From: Azophilus sp965221465
GTDB taxonomy: Bacteria > Pseudomonadota > Gammaproteobacteria > Pseudomonadales > Azotimanducaceae
DNA length: 64,000 nucleotides
Direction of reading: 5' to 3'
NCBI GenBank assembly: GCA_965221465.1
Contig: OZ244892.1
Location: forward strand, 4,708,401 to 4,772,400
Under the pieces are notes generated by a model, which searched no databases, had not been told where the DNA came from, and was given only the letters and a program-made list of their open reading frames with translations. How positions within the stretch are numbered: position 1 is the stretch's first letter; each line of letters starts with the position of its first letter. The translations under genes were made by a program, and so were the position numbers. Of the stretch, positions 53,029 to 60,731 are shown in pieces.

Positions 53029-53073
53029 GTGAAGTACGTGAAGTAGGTGAAGTAGTTGAAGTACGTGAAATAA
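53029..53073 (+). repeat. Minisatellite, 9-bp unit x 5
   Basis: GTGAAGTAC, GTGAAGTAG, GTGAAGTAG, TTGAAGTAC and GTGAAATAA in direct succession, filling the spacer between the second VOC gene and the crotonase start at 53078. Confidence 0.88.
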
Positions 53074-53077
53074 AGAC

Positions 53078-53866
53078 ATGCTCGAAGAAACGTTTGAAGA
53101 CGGGTTGCTTTCCCTGACAATGAATCGCCCTGCAGCGCGCAACGCCATGACCCCATCCATGATGATTCAGATGCTCGATACGCTGCGTAGCGCGGCCGAC
53201 AACCCGGAAGTCAGGTGCGTGGTCATTACCGGCGCCGCTGGCGCGTTTTCCAGCGGTGGCGACGTCAACAACATGGGCGATGTCGATGAAACGGGCGAAG
53301 AATTACCGCTCGAAGCCCGAGTTCAGTCGTTGCGCCGATTCCATGATCTCGGCTACGAGCTGTACACCATGCCCAAACCAACGCTGGCCATCATTCCCGG
53401 CGCAGTTGCCGGGGCTGCGCTGTCGCTTGCCTTGGCTTGCGATATGCGATTCTGTCTCGATACCGCGAAGGTCACGACTGCGTTTGCCAAGATCGGGACG
53501 TCAGGCGATACGGGCGGATCCTACTTCCTGCCAAAAGTAGTCGGTCCCGCAAAGGCGCGAGAATTGTATTTCCTGAGTGAAGTAATCAGCGGCCAGGAAG
53601 CCTATGACATGGGCATGATGACGCGCGTTGCCAGTGCCGATACCTTCGAGGAAGAGTCGCGCGCCTTCGCACGGCAACTGGCAGACCTGCCGACGCTGGC
53701 GATCGGCTACATGAAGAAGAACCTGAACGCAGCTGAGGATGGCACCTTGAACGATGTGTTGGCGCTGGAGGCCAACCACATGATGCTCTCCGCAATGACG
53801 GAGGATTGCAAACGCGCGTCCGCGGCCTTCTTGAACAAGGAAAAGCCGCAGTTCAAGGGTAGATAA
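53078..53866 (+). CDS. Enoyl-CoA hydratase/isomerase family protein (crotonase)
   Basis: 262 residues. N-terminal LLSLTMNRPAARNAMTPSM, oxyanion-hole segment GAFSSGGDVNNMGD, second motif IIPGAVAGAALSLALACDMRF, and the C-terminal FLNKEKPQFKGR tail are standard. It has no obvious ribosome-binding site other than the repeat-derived GTGAA tracts just upstream. It closes the plus-strand run and converges with the LuxE-like gene; the spacer between them holds a copy of repeat R2. Confidence 0.88.
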   Translation: MLEETFEDGLLSLTMNRPAARNAMTPSMMIQMLDTLRSAADNPEVRCVVITGAAGAFSSGGDVNNMGDVDETGEELPLEARVQSLRRFHDLGYELYTMPKPTLAIIPGAVAGAALSLALACDMRFCLDTAKVTTAFAKIGTSGDTGGSYFLPKVVGPAKARELYFLSEVISGQEAYDMGMMTRVASADTFEEESRAFARQLADLPTLAIGYMKKNLNAAEDGTLNDVLALEANHMMLSAMTEDCKRASAAFLNKEKPQFKGR

Positions 53867-53904
53867 CGCAGTACCGGCTCGAACGGGTAACCCGGCCGCG
53901 CGGG

Positions 53905-53953
53905 GCGAGTGCATCGGCGTCCGCAGCAGGAAGTTGGTGACGGAAGCGGGCTG
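53905..53953 (+). repeat. Second dispersed repeat (R2), copy 3
   Basis: GCGAGTGCATCGGCGTCCGC then AGCAGGAAGTTGGTGACGGA-AGCGGGCTGG, matching the copy at 11388-11442 nearly base for base. It lies between two convergent genes. Confidence 0.65.
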
Positions 53954-53996
53954 GACGATCTATCGGTGGCACGTGCGCGTCACGAATTACTCCGGG

Positions 53997-55406
53997 TTAG
54001 CTGAAATCGGTTAGAAAGGCCATGGCTGCAGCAAATGCTTGCGCCTCTCCTGGCGGCTTGATCTCATCTGTACCACCGCGTGCGTCTGCCCAACGTCCGA
54101 CCTCTGCATCGACGATATAGGCACTGCTCGCGCCACAGGCGCAGGGTTCAGACCACTCGACGGTCATTTTGTCACCGGTCACCAGACCACCCCAGTGTGA
54201 ATCGGCGAGCAAGTCGAAAAACGCATAACGCCCTGTCTGGCGGCCTTCGCGCGGCAACGGTTCACTGGTTTCGGCGTCCAGCAGTAGCGAAATCACCCAG
54301 GGATCGAGGTGGATCTGCCCATGCACGCACTGGGTATGTCGGCCGAGCAGTTCGGTCATGCCATACAGACCGCCAAGCGTCTTGACGCCGGTAAAGCGCA
54401 ATACATCGTCTCGCCAGTTGTCGGGTAGAACGGTTCCTTTGCGGCCACCGCCCGCAAGGATTCTGGAGCTCGGGGCAAACACGTTTTCCTTGCCGGCTGC
54501 CAGGCCCAGGGTGGCCATCTGGTACATCATGGGCCAGGTACCCAACATCAGCACGCGTTTGCCCCTTAGTTCGTCGGCTGACCGGGACAGGAAACCATCC
54601 AGCGCGTTAGGCATTTCAGCCTGTTGTCTTTCAAACGCCTTGCCCTCTTCGATGAGTTCGGGCGACGAATCCATCTCGTCCCAGTTCTCCAGTTTCGACA
54701 TGCGCATCTGTGTTTGCAGATAGCGAATATCCAGACTGTTGCTGGCAGGGAACATGGCGTGGAAGCGGCTCTCGTCACCGCCGAGCATGTATTTGATACG
54801 CAGGTCGAAATCGTGGTTCATGCCGCCGCCGGGACGACGGTAGAAGGGCCAGATTTCATGGATGTCTTCTGCTGCGGCTTCGGCTGGATCGTCATCGAAG
54901 TCCTGCAGTAGTGTCATCGGATAAGTCCGGGCAAAACGGTCCATTTCCTCGAAGCTGTGCGGGAAGAAAGTCATCTTGCCGCTGGTGCCACTCGAAACCC
55001 AGGGCATGATCGGGGTCTGTTCGGCCAGCGCGTTGATCCAGCCATCGATGCGGTCGGTTTCGCCCAGTTCCAGCTTGCCGAGGTCGTGTGCCGTCAGCTT
55101 GTCGAGCCATTGGTTGAGTTTGCGGAAGTCGTTCTGTTGGAGATACTGCTGTGGGTAGCTCTTGTACGTGTTGTGCAAAAAAAGCAGCGGCACGACATCG
55201 TTGAGCTCTTCGATTGCGTGTATGCCCTGAGCATCGGCCAACCTGGTCAAAAAGGGTATGCGATCGCGCAGTTGGTCGAATCGTGCTTTCAGACCCGCCA
55301 GCCGGACTGCCTGCAACTCTTCCTGAGAAATGCTATGCGCCATGGTGTAGGAGTTGTTGAAATACTTCTCCGGCGCTTCCCAAAACAAACTGTTGTCGTC
55401 ATTCAT
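53997..55406 (-). CDS. LuxE-like acyl-protein synthetase / PaaK-type adenylating enzyme (1)
   Basis: 469 residues, adenylate-forming superfamily. The adenylation motif is SSGTSGKM at 138-145; LYGMTELLGRHTQC and the GDKMTVEW hinge are typical. The C-terminus has CACG (Cys422, Cys424), where LuxE carries its acyl-accepting Cys region. The Tyr/Lys-rich YKSYPQQYL and the WLDKLTAHDL block are shared with the second copy at 56913-58322. LuxE activates a fatty acid with ATP and passes the acyl group to LuxC for reduction. Here the LuxC-like gene lies 42 nt upstream in the same operon. Substrate unknown. Confidence 0.8.
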   Translation of the reverse strand: MNDDNSLFWEAPEKYFNNSYTMAHSISQEELQAVRLAGLKARFDQLRDRIPFLTRLADAQGIHAIEELNDVVPLLFLHNTYKSYPQQYLQQNDFRKLNQWLDKLTAHDLGKLELGETDRIDGWINALAEQTPIMPWVSSGTSGKMTFFPHSFEEMDRFARTYPMTLLQDFDDDPAEAAAEDIHEIWPFYRRPGGGMNHDFDLRIKYMLGGDESRFHAMFPASNSLDIRYLQTQMRMSKLENWDEMDSSPELIEEGKAFERQQAEMPNALDGFLSRSADELRGKRVLMLGTWPMMYQMATLGLAAGKENVFAPSSRILAGGGRKGTVLPDNWRDDVLRFTGVKTLGGLYGMTELLGRHTQCVHGQIHLDPWVISLLLDAETSEPLPREGRQTGRYAFFDLLADSHWGGLVTGDKMTVEWSEPCACGASSAYIVDAEVGRWADARGGTDEIKPPGEAQAFAAAMAFLTDFS

Positions 55407-55426
55407 AGTGCGTTCTCCAACTCTCG

Positions 55427-55462
55427 AACCCTGTAACCCTTTAACCCTTTAACCCTCTAACC
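55427..55462 (+). repeat. Minisatellite, 8-bp unit x 4.5
   Basis: AACCCTGT, AACCCTTT, AACCCTTT, AACCCTCT and AACC. The tract contains the stop codon (TTA on plus, 55449-55451) and the last codons of the LuxC-like gene, and lies between it and the downstream LuxE-like gene. Confidence 0.9.
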
Positions 55463-56900
55463 ACATCGGCGGTCTTTCTTCCGGTGTGCTGATTTCATCG
55501 ACCACCCATTTCACCATGCGCGCCATTGGCTCGATTGCATCGTGCGGCCCCGCCATGGTCACGGCGGATGCGTAACCGAGTGACACGATACGCTGACAGC
55601 CAAACAAGGGCATTCGATCCTTGAGCCTGTCCTTGAGCGCTTCTGGAAACACGCCAATGGTTTGGGTGTAAGAATCAATGGCAGACAGAAACTGGTCGAG
55701 GCTGTCGATCGGCACGATGTTGATGCTGCGTGCATCCATCTCCGGCATGAAATCGAGCGCTTCGGGTGTCTGCGAGACGACGATTGCGCCTTCGTCATTC
55801 TCGCCGCCAACCACATGGTAGTAGTCCCACATCAGCCGGAGGTTATCGATCTTCTGCTTGAGGCCAATCGGGTAGGTCTTTGGTTTGGTGGAGTAGCTCT
55901 CCGGAAACTCCATCAAGGCATCGTATGCCATCCGGGCGAGCCGATTGGCCTTTTTCAATCCCTGTTCGTCGGTTCCCGTAACGACGTATGCGACCCGGGA
56001 GTTGGTGCAGCCAACCTGATTGAAGCCACCGAAATCCGATGCCAGCCGTGTCGCGGCCTCGCGCATGACGGTTTCGTCCTCGAAACACTCGGCACCCAGG
56101 ATGCTTGCACTGCGCTTGGGGTCCAGGGAAATCAGCTCGAGGCCGGGTTGAATGTACTTGGTCACGTGTCGGACTGAGGCGTACCCACCCCAGGCAACGA
56201 TCTTCTCGATGTTGTGGGGTTGGTAGAGTTTCTCTTCAAGGCTGGTGTCGCCACCTTTCCAGTAGCCGATGGCGACGTGCCTGGTCAACGGATGGCCGGC
56301 ATCCATTGCGCACATCGTACGTACGATAGCCGGCCCGGTAAACGGGTCGTTGGAAGGGGTTTTGACGATGGCGTCGCTGCGCGTCAGCGCATTGCGGACG
56401 AGCGCTCGATACACCCCGCCCGGGCCGTTCCCGGGAATGATGTGGAGCGCCCGTGAGCCGAAGCAACGCACCTGCGTGCGAGGTCCGGTAGCAACCTGCT
56501 CGGGCACCCACCCGTCCAGCTTGGCGATGCCGATGTCGACATCCGCCATTTCCCGCAGAAAGTCGCGATTGAAGTGTTCGCCGGCGGTGGCGTAAAACCG
56601 GTCGACGATAGTCGGTGTAAGCGGAGAAGCCGCGTAAGTCAGCTCCCGCGCTTCCTGCATGTATTCGTTCTTGTCGATGTCCAGTCTTTCGCCGAGTTCG
56701 ACCAGGTAGTCGAGAATCTCGTCGAAGGACAGCTCGTACATGTCTGCCATTTTCCCGGGATGACCGAGGGGGATCTGATCCAGGTACTGGCAGGCATCGG
56801 GTGTATCGAAGGTGATGTTGCCACCACGACCTGGAATTTCTGTCAGGTTGTCGGTGACGACCTTGCCTCGCAGGATCATTGGAATAACGGGTTTGCTCAT
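55449..56900 (-). CDS. LuxC-like acyl-CoA / fatty-acid reductase
   Basis: 483 residues, aldehyde-dehydrogenase fold of the LuxC family. The catalytic Cys is Cys298 in GGFNQVGCTNSRVA. Cofactor and fold segments include HIIPGNGPGGVYRALVRNALTRSDAIVKTPSNDP and EKIVAWGGYASVRHV. LuxC accepts an acyl group (from LuxE or acyl-CoA), forms a thioester on Cys and reduces it with NADPH to the aldehyde. It sits between two LuxE paralogues, 12 nt from the upstream one. The final residues Leu-Glu-Gly and the stop are encoded by the 8-bp repeat tract, so the C-terminus may vary between strains. Confidence 0.87.
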   Translation of the reverse strand: MSKPVIPMILRGKVVTDNLTEIPGRGGNITFDTPDACQYLDQIPLGHPGKMADMYELSFDEILDYLVELGERLDIDKNEYMQEARELTYAASPLTPTIVDRFYATAGEHFNRDFLREMADVDIGIAKLDGWVPEQVATGPRTQVRCFGSRALHIIPGNGPGGVYRALVRNALTRSDAIVKTPSNDPFTGPAIVRTMCAMDAGHPLTRHVAIGYWKGGDTSLEEKLYQPHNIEKIVAWGGYASVRHVTKYIQPGLELISLDPKRSASILGAECFEDETVMREAATRLASDFGGFNQVGCTNSRVAYVVTGTDEQGLKKANRLARMAYDALMEFPESYSTKPKTYPIGLKQKIDNLRLMWDYYHVVGGENDEGAIVVSQTPEALDFMPEMDARSINIVPIDSLDQFLSAIDSYTQTIGVFPEALKDRLKDRMPLFGCQRIVSLGYASAVTMAGPHDAIEPMARMVKWVVDEISTPEERPPMWLEG

Positions 56901-56912
56901 GAGTAGTCTCTG

Positions 56913-58322
56913 TCAGCTCTGGTACGAAGACAGAAACTCCATCGCGTCACGGTGTGCGTTGGGTGTTGCCGCGCAAGTGATCTTGTCTTCATCGCCAGTC
57001 TTGTCGCTATACCGCTCGATTCGTGGGTCGAGATGATAGGTGGTCTGTCCGCAGCCGCACTGGCTGTCCCAGTCGATTGTTATTTCATCGCCGGAAATGA
57101 GGCCGCCCCAATGTGTCTTCGACAGCAGCCCGAAAAAGGCCGCCCGTCCCGTGACCACACCGGTGCGCGGTAAAGGCTCACTGGTTTCCGGGTCGAGCAC
57201 GAAGGGTATGACCCAGGGCACGATGTGGTAGCGGCCATGGCTGCACATCTTGTGATGTCCTTTCACTTCCGACATGGCGTAGTTCATGGTGATGCCGGGT
57301 ACGCCGATAAATCGCGCGATCTCTTCCTTCCAGTTGTCGGGCGGTGTCAGACCTTTTGCGCCGCCACCGCTGACGACAATGGAGTCGGGTGCAAACACAC
57401 CCTCCCGGCCTTGGGCAAAACCTTTCTGCGCCAGGTCGAGCAGCAGATTCCAGGTGCCGACGGTATAGATTCGCTCGCCCTCGAGGTCCTTGAACAGCCT
57501 GCCAAAAAACTCATCCAGAATCGCGGGCATTTGTTGTTCACGCGCTTCGAATTCGTTCTTCCTTGCGAGCAGTTCATCGCTGATCTCGAGACGGTCGAGG
57601 GTGCCTGTTGCCTGGGCATGCCGCAAACGCGCACCCAGATACAGGATGTCCGAGCTCATTTTGTAGGGGAACGCCGTGTGAAAATTCTCTTCGCCCCTGG
57701 CGATCCATTTGACGTACTGATCGTTGCCGCGAAGCATGGAACTGTGACCCGATCGGTAATACGGGAAGATCACCTGATAAACGCTGTCTTCGGGCTTCGG
57801 CTCGCCGAAGGTCTGCAGCATCTCCATTGCGACCGCGCGGCCTGCGTTGTCTGCTTCCTCCAGCCCATGTGGTATGAAAGACATGGTTCCGGTGGTGCCC
57901 GAAGAATGGTTCATGCATAGTGGCGAATCCGATTCCATCAGGTCGAGCCAGTCGTCGATGCACTGGCAGCCGCTGACGTCAAGACTCGAGAGATCGTGGG
58001 CGGTCAGCTTGTCGAGCCACTCGGTGATTTTCGAGAACTGGTAGTTTTCGAGAAAGGACCTGGGATAGGATTTGTACATGCTGTGTTCGAAAAGCAGCGG
58101 TATGACGTCTTCGATCGAATCTATCCGTGTAATGCCCTGATTGCCCGCCAGCCGGGTGAGCATGGGGACTTTGTTCTCGAGATCGTCGAAGCGATGCTGC
58201 AGCGCGATGAGCTGCATCTGCAACATGTCTTCCCGGGGCAGGGACCCCATCGCGGTCAGTGAATCGCCGAAATATTCGGCTGGGTTGTCGGCCATTGCCA
58301 ACGCGTCGGTACTGTTTACCAT
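56913..58322 (-). CDS. LuxE-like acyl-protein synthetase / PaaK-type adenylating enzyme (2)
   Basis: 469 residues, exactly the length of its paralogue at 53997-55406, with the same order of blocks: VPMLTRLAGNQGI, YKSYPRSFL, WLDKLTAHDL, SSGTTGTM (140-147), VSGGGAKGLTPPDNWKEE, and CGCG (Cys422, Cys424) at the same positions. It should adenylate a carboxylic acid and load it onto LuxC. ATG 58322 is chosen because the frame upstream (to 58454) lies antisense to and inside the preceding LLM gene. Two copies suggest either a heteromeric complex with LuxC or different acid substrates. Confidence 0.8.
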   Translation of the reverse strand: MVNSTDALAMADNPAEYFGDSLTAMGSLPREDMLQMQLIALQHRFDDLENKVPMLTRLAGNQGITRIDSIEDVIPLLFEHSMYKSYPRSFLENYQFSKITEWLDKLTAHDLSSLDVSGCQCIDDWLDLMESDSPLCMNHSSGTTGTMSFIPHGLEEADNAGRAVAMEMLQTFGEPKPEDSVYQVIFPYYRSGHSSMLRGNDQYVKWIARGEENFHTAFPYKMSSDILYLGARLRHAQATGTLDRLEISDELLARKNEFEAREQQMPAILDEFFGRLFKDLEGERIYTVGTWNLLLDLAQKGFAQGREGVFAPDSIVVSGGGAKGLTPPDNWKEEIARFIGVPGITMNYAMSEVKGHHKMCSHGRYHIVPWVIPFVLDPETSEPLPRTGVVTGRAAFFGLLSKTHWGGLISGDEITIDWDSQCGCGQTTYHLDPRIERYSDKTGDEDKITCAATPNAHRDAMEFLSSYQS

Positions 58323-58347
58323 CGCCGTGCTCCTCACCGCATTCCAG

Positions 58348-59262
58348 TCAATAAACCTGGAGAAATTCCTTGTACGCAACCATCTGACCGCCGTTGACGG
58401 ATGCGGGTGACAGAACGGGTGTCTTGATGCCGGCATCCAGCCAGGCTTCGACACCCTCCTTGACCTGTGACACGGTTCCGGACAGCGTAATGTCGTCGAG
58501 CCAACGATCGGTCAGGAAGCGGGGAATGCTGTCGAAATCCCTTGCTGCGATCGCTTGCTCGATGGCGGTCATTTCTTCGTGGTAGCCCGCTTCCTTCCAG
58601 TAGTTGCGATAGTTGGGCAAGTGAACGTAGGGCGCTACCCGCTCGAGGTTGCAAGCCCTGGCAGCTTCGACGTCCGCGTCGATGCAAACCGGTATCAGGT
58701 TGACGACAGCGAAATCCGTGCTCGTGCGATGCTCATCGGACAGGTTCGACAGTACGTTGTGCATGTTGGACCGAACACCGTTGGCGAGGATCAGGCCCTG
58801 CGCGATCTCGTCCGCAAGGGCCACCATCTTGCTGCGCAATGCCGCAACGATGATGGGAGGCAACTCTCCGACACGCGGTGCGGTGCGGAAGTCTGCAACA
58901 AATTTGCGCGTATCGGACAACGGGGTTTTGCTGACCTCGATCCCTCTGGCTTCGAGTTCCGGGCCATGGCTGACGCCGATCCCGAACGTGAAGCGGCCAT
59001 CGGAGACTTCGTGGATAAAAGACACCGTGCTTGCGATTTCCTGAGCATGTCGGAAGTAGATCGGCATGATCCCGGTGGCGAAGGGGATTTCGTTCGTCGC
59101 AAAAGCAAGCGCTTCGCAAAACGCCAGCGGGTCATTGGGGCTGGGTACGAATAAACCGCTGAAGCCACGGCGCTCAATCTGCCTGGCCAGTTCGATGGTC
59201 GCTTTGCGTCGTCCGGGAACGGCAACGAGGCTTACTGCCGGCATGGTTTTATTCGGCGCCAC
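58348..59262 (-). CDS. LLM-class (bacterial-luciferase-like) monooxygenase (5), lux-like operon
   Basis: 304 residues. ARQIERRGFSGLFVPSPNDPLAFCEALAFAT, IPFATGIMPIYFRHAQEIA, HEVSDGRFTFGIGVSHGPELEARGI, and PPIIVAALRSKMVALADEIAQGLIL are luciferase-family strands. It is not LuxA or LuxB: shorter and closer to F420/FMN LLM enzymes. The start is taken as GTG 59262, which has GGAG upstream and overlaps the CoA-transferase gene by 14 nt; ATG 59244 is the alternative. The LuxE-like gene follows by 25 nt, so its substrate is plausibly the aldehyde or acid of that pathway. Confidence 0.82.
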   Translation of the reverse strand: MAPNKTMPAVSLVAVPGRRKATIELARQIERRGFSGLFVPSPNDPLAFCEALAFATNEIPFATGIMPIYFRHAQEIASTVSFIHEVSDGRFTFGIGVSHGPELEARGIEVSKTPLSDTRKFVADFRTAPRVGELPPIIVAALRSKMVALADEIAQGLILANGVRSNMHNVLSNLSDEHRTSTDFAVVNLIPVCIDADVEAARACNLERVAPYVHLPNYRNYWKEAGYHEEMTAIEQAIAARDFDSIPRFLTDRWLDDITLSGTVSQVKEGVEAWLDAGIKTPVLSPASVNGGQMVAYKEFLQVY

Positions 59263-60439
59263 GGATCACTCCAGAAGCCTGTAATTCGTCGATGTCCTCG
59301 TCGCTGTAGCCAAGTTCGCCGAGGATGCCTCGTGAGTGTTCTCCCTGCATGGGCGCCGGCAAAAGCTCGAGCTCTTCGCCGAATATGGCAGCAAGCGGCT
59401 GCGTGGTGAGATAACGGCCGATGTGAGGATGGTTTTTTTCGACCACATAGTTTCTGGCCCGTATCTGCGGGTCGTCTTTCACCTGATCGGGTGCATACAC
59501 GGGCGCTACGGGTGTATCGGCTTTTCGCAGACGATTCACAAAATCTTCTACCGTAAAGCGAGAGGCGAGTTCGGCTGTCACTTCAGCAACGAGCACTGCG
59601 TTGATTCCTCGGCTGGTCGTGGTGGCAAAGCGAGGATCTTCGAGATATTCGCTGGCATCCAGTGCTTCGCAGAAGTTCTTCCACTGGGCGTCGGTACCGC
59701 CTGCAAAAGCTACCCAGCCGTCCTTGCATTGGTAGAGGCGATAGCCTTCCAGAGTATTGGGAAAGTGGTTTGCATCTTCTTCCAGCAAGGTGCAATGCAT
59801 CATGATGTCGGGCCAGTTGAACGCCACATTGGATTCGAGCATGGAGGTTTCCAGGTAGCATCCTTTCCCGTTCTGTCCGCGCTGCACCAACGCAGCCAGA
59901 ACTGCCATTGTGTTGTAGCTGGCCGAGATCTTGTCGGAGACCATCGCCTTGTGGAGGGTGGGGTTGCCGTCGACCGTTTGTGCTCCCGCCCAACCGGAAA
60001 GCCCTTGAATCACGGGATCGTAGACGGGTTGTTCGACATAGGGGCCCGACTCGCCAAAACCGGTGCTGGAGCAGTAGATGATTCGAGGCAATCGAGCCGA
60101 GACGGATTCGTAGTCGAAACCGAGTTTCTTGATGACCCCGGGTCGGAATCCCTGGAGCATGACATCTGCGTCCTCCAGCAACCGCCACAGAATTTCCTTG
60201 CCGCGCTCGGTGCGGAGATCGACCGATAGGCCGCGCTTGCCCTGATTGGTGTTGGCGAACCAGCCGCTCATGCCATTGCGACTGCTGCCATAGTTGCGAA
60301 ACTGGTCGCCAAACCCGGTGTCTTCGACCTTGATCACAGTCGCGCCGAAGCTGGCGAGATTTTGTGTTGCTCCGGGTACGGCAATGTTCATACCCAGCTC
60401 GACGACTTTTATTCCATTCAGTGCTGCCACGTTCGGCAT
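59249..60439 (-). CDS. CaiB/BaiF-type (class III) CoA transferase
   Basis: 396 residues. Family blocks: LNGIKVVELGMNIAVPGATQNLASFGATVIKVED at the start, NTNQGKRGLSVDLRTERGKEIL, ADVMLQGFRPGVIKKLGFDYE, YCSSTGFGESGPY, and the segment LHKAMVSDKISASYNT, which should carry the catalytic Asp (SDK). It moves CoA between carboxylic acids, so it can activate or release the acid handled by the following lux-like genes. The ATG at 60439 follows GGGAGGA closely; an upstream ATG at 60475 is possible. It is the likely first gene of the lux-like operon. Confidence 0.87.
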   Translation of the reverse strand: MPNVAALNGIKVVELGMNIAVPGATQNLASFGATVIKVEDTGFGDQFRNYGSSRNGMSGWFANTNQGKRGLSVDLRTERGKEILWRLLEDADVMLQGFRPGVIKKLGFDYESVSARLPRIIYCSSTGFGESGPYVEQPVYDPVIQGLSGWAGAQTVDGNPTLHKAMVSDKISASYNTMAVLAALVQRGQNGKGCYLETSMLESNVAFNWPDIMMHCTLLEEDANHFPNTLEGYRLYQCKDGWVAFAGGTDAQWKNFCEALDASEYLEDPRFATTTSRGINAVLVAEVTAELASRFTVEDFVNRLRKADTPVAPVYAPDQVKDDPQIRARNYVVEKNHPHIGRYLTTQPLAAIFGEELELLPAPMQGEHSRGILGELGYSDEDIDELQASGVIRGAE

Positions 60440-60680
60440 TCCTCCCAAGCAGCATTCTCGATCAAAGGCTAACATCGGGGTTTGGGCATTGCCAGAAGGT
60501 GCCTTTGGACACCGAGAATTTTGCAGAAAAATAAACAATAAATCCTATTGGATCAGCGTGCAGGTCATTCGGGAGCGGTCCGACCAGGGGTTGAGGTGGT
60601 GGCGTTCAGCCATATCGATGCGGGGGTGGGATGCTGGTTAAAGGCAGGGTGTCATAGACCCGGCCGGTTTCGGAAACGCC

Positions 60681-60709
60681 GCCGAGTTGGGCCGATCGCC
60701 CAACCCGGC
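60681..60709 (-). terminator. Strong hairpin after the TonB receptor
   Basis: GCCGAGTTGGGC pairs with GCCCAACCCGGC around a CGATC loop, 11 pairs with one mismatch, 23 nt beyond the receptor stop. No T-run follows, so it is a transcript-end or RNA-stabilising hairpin and not a classical terminator. The rest of the 292-nt spacer 60440-60731 shows no gene. Confidence 0.5.
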
Positions 60710-60731
60710 GTTGTCCCCGGCAGGCGAACTA

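Noticed and set aside
53997..60439. A true bioluminescence (luxCDABE) operon
   Set aside because: No LuxA/LuxB pair, LuxD or LuxG is present; the single LLM protein is of the F420/FMN oxidoreductase type.
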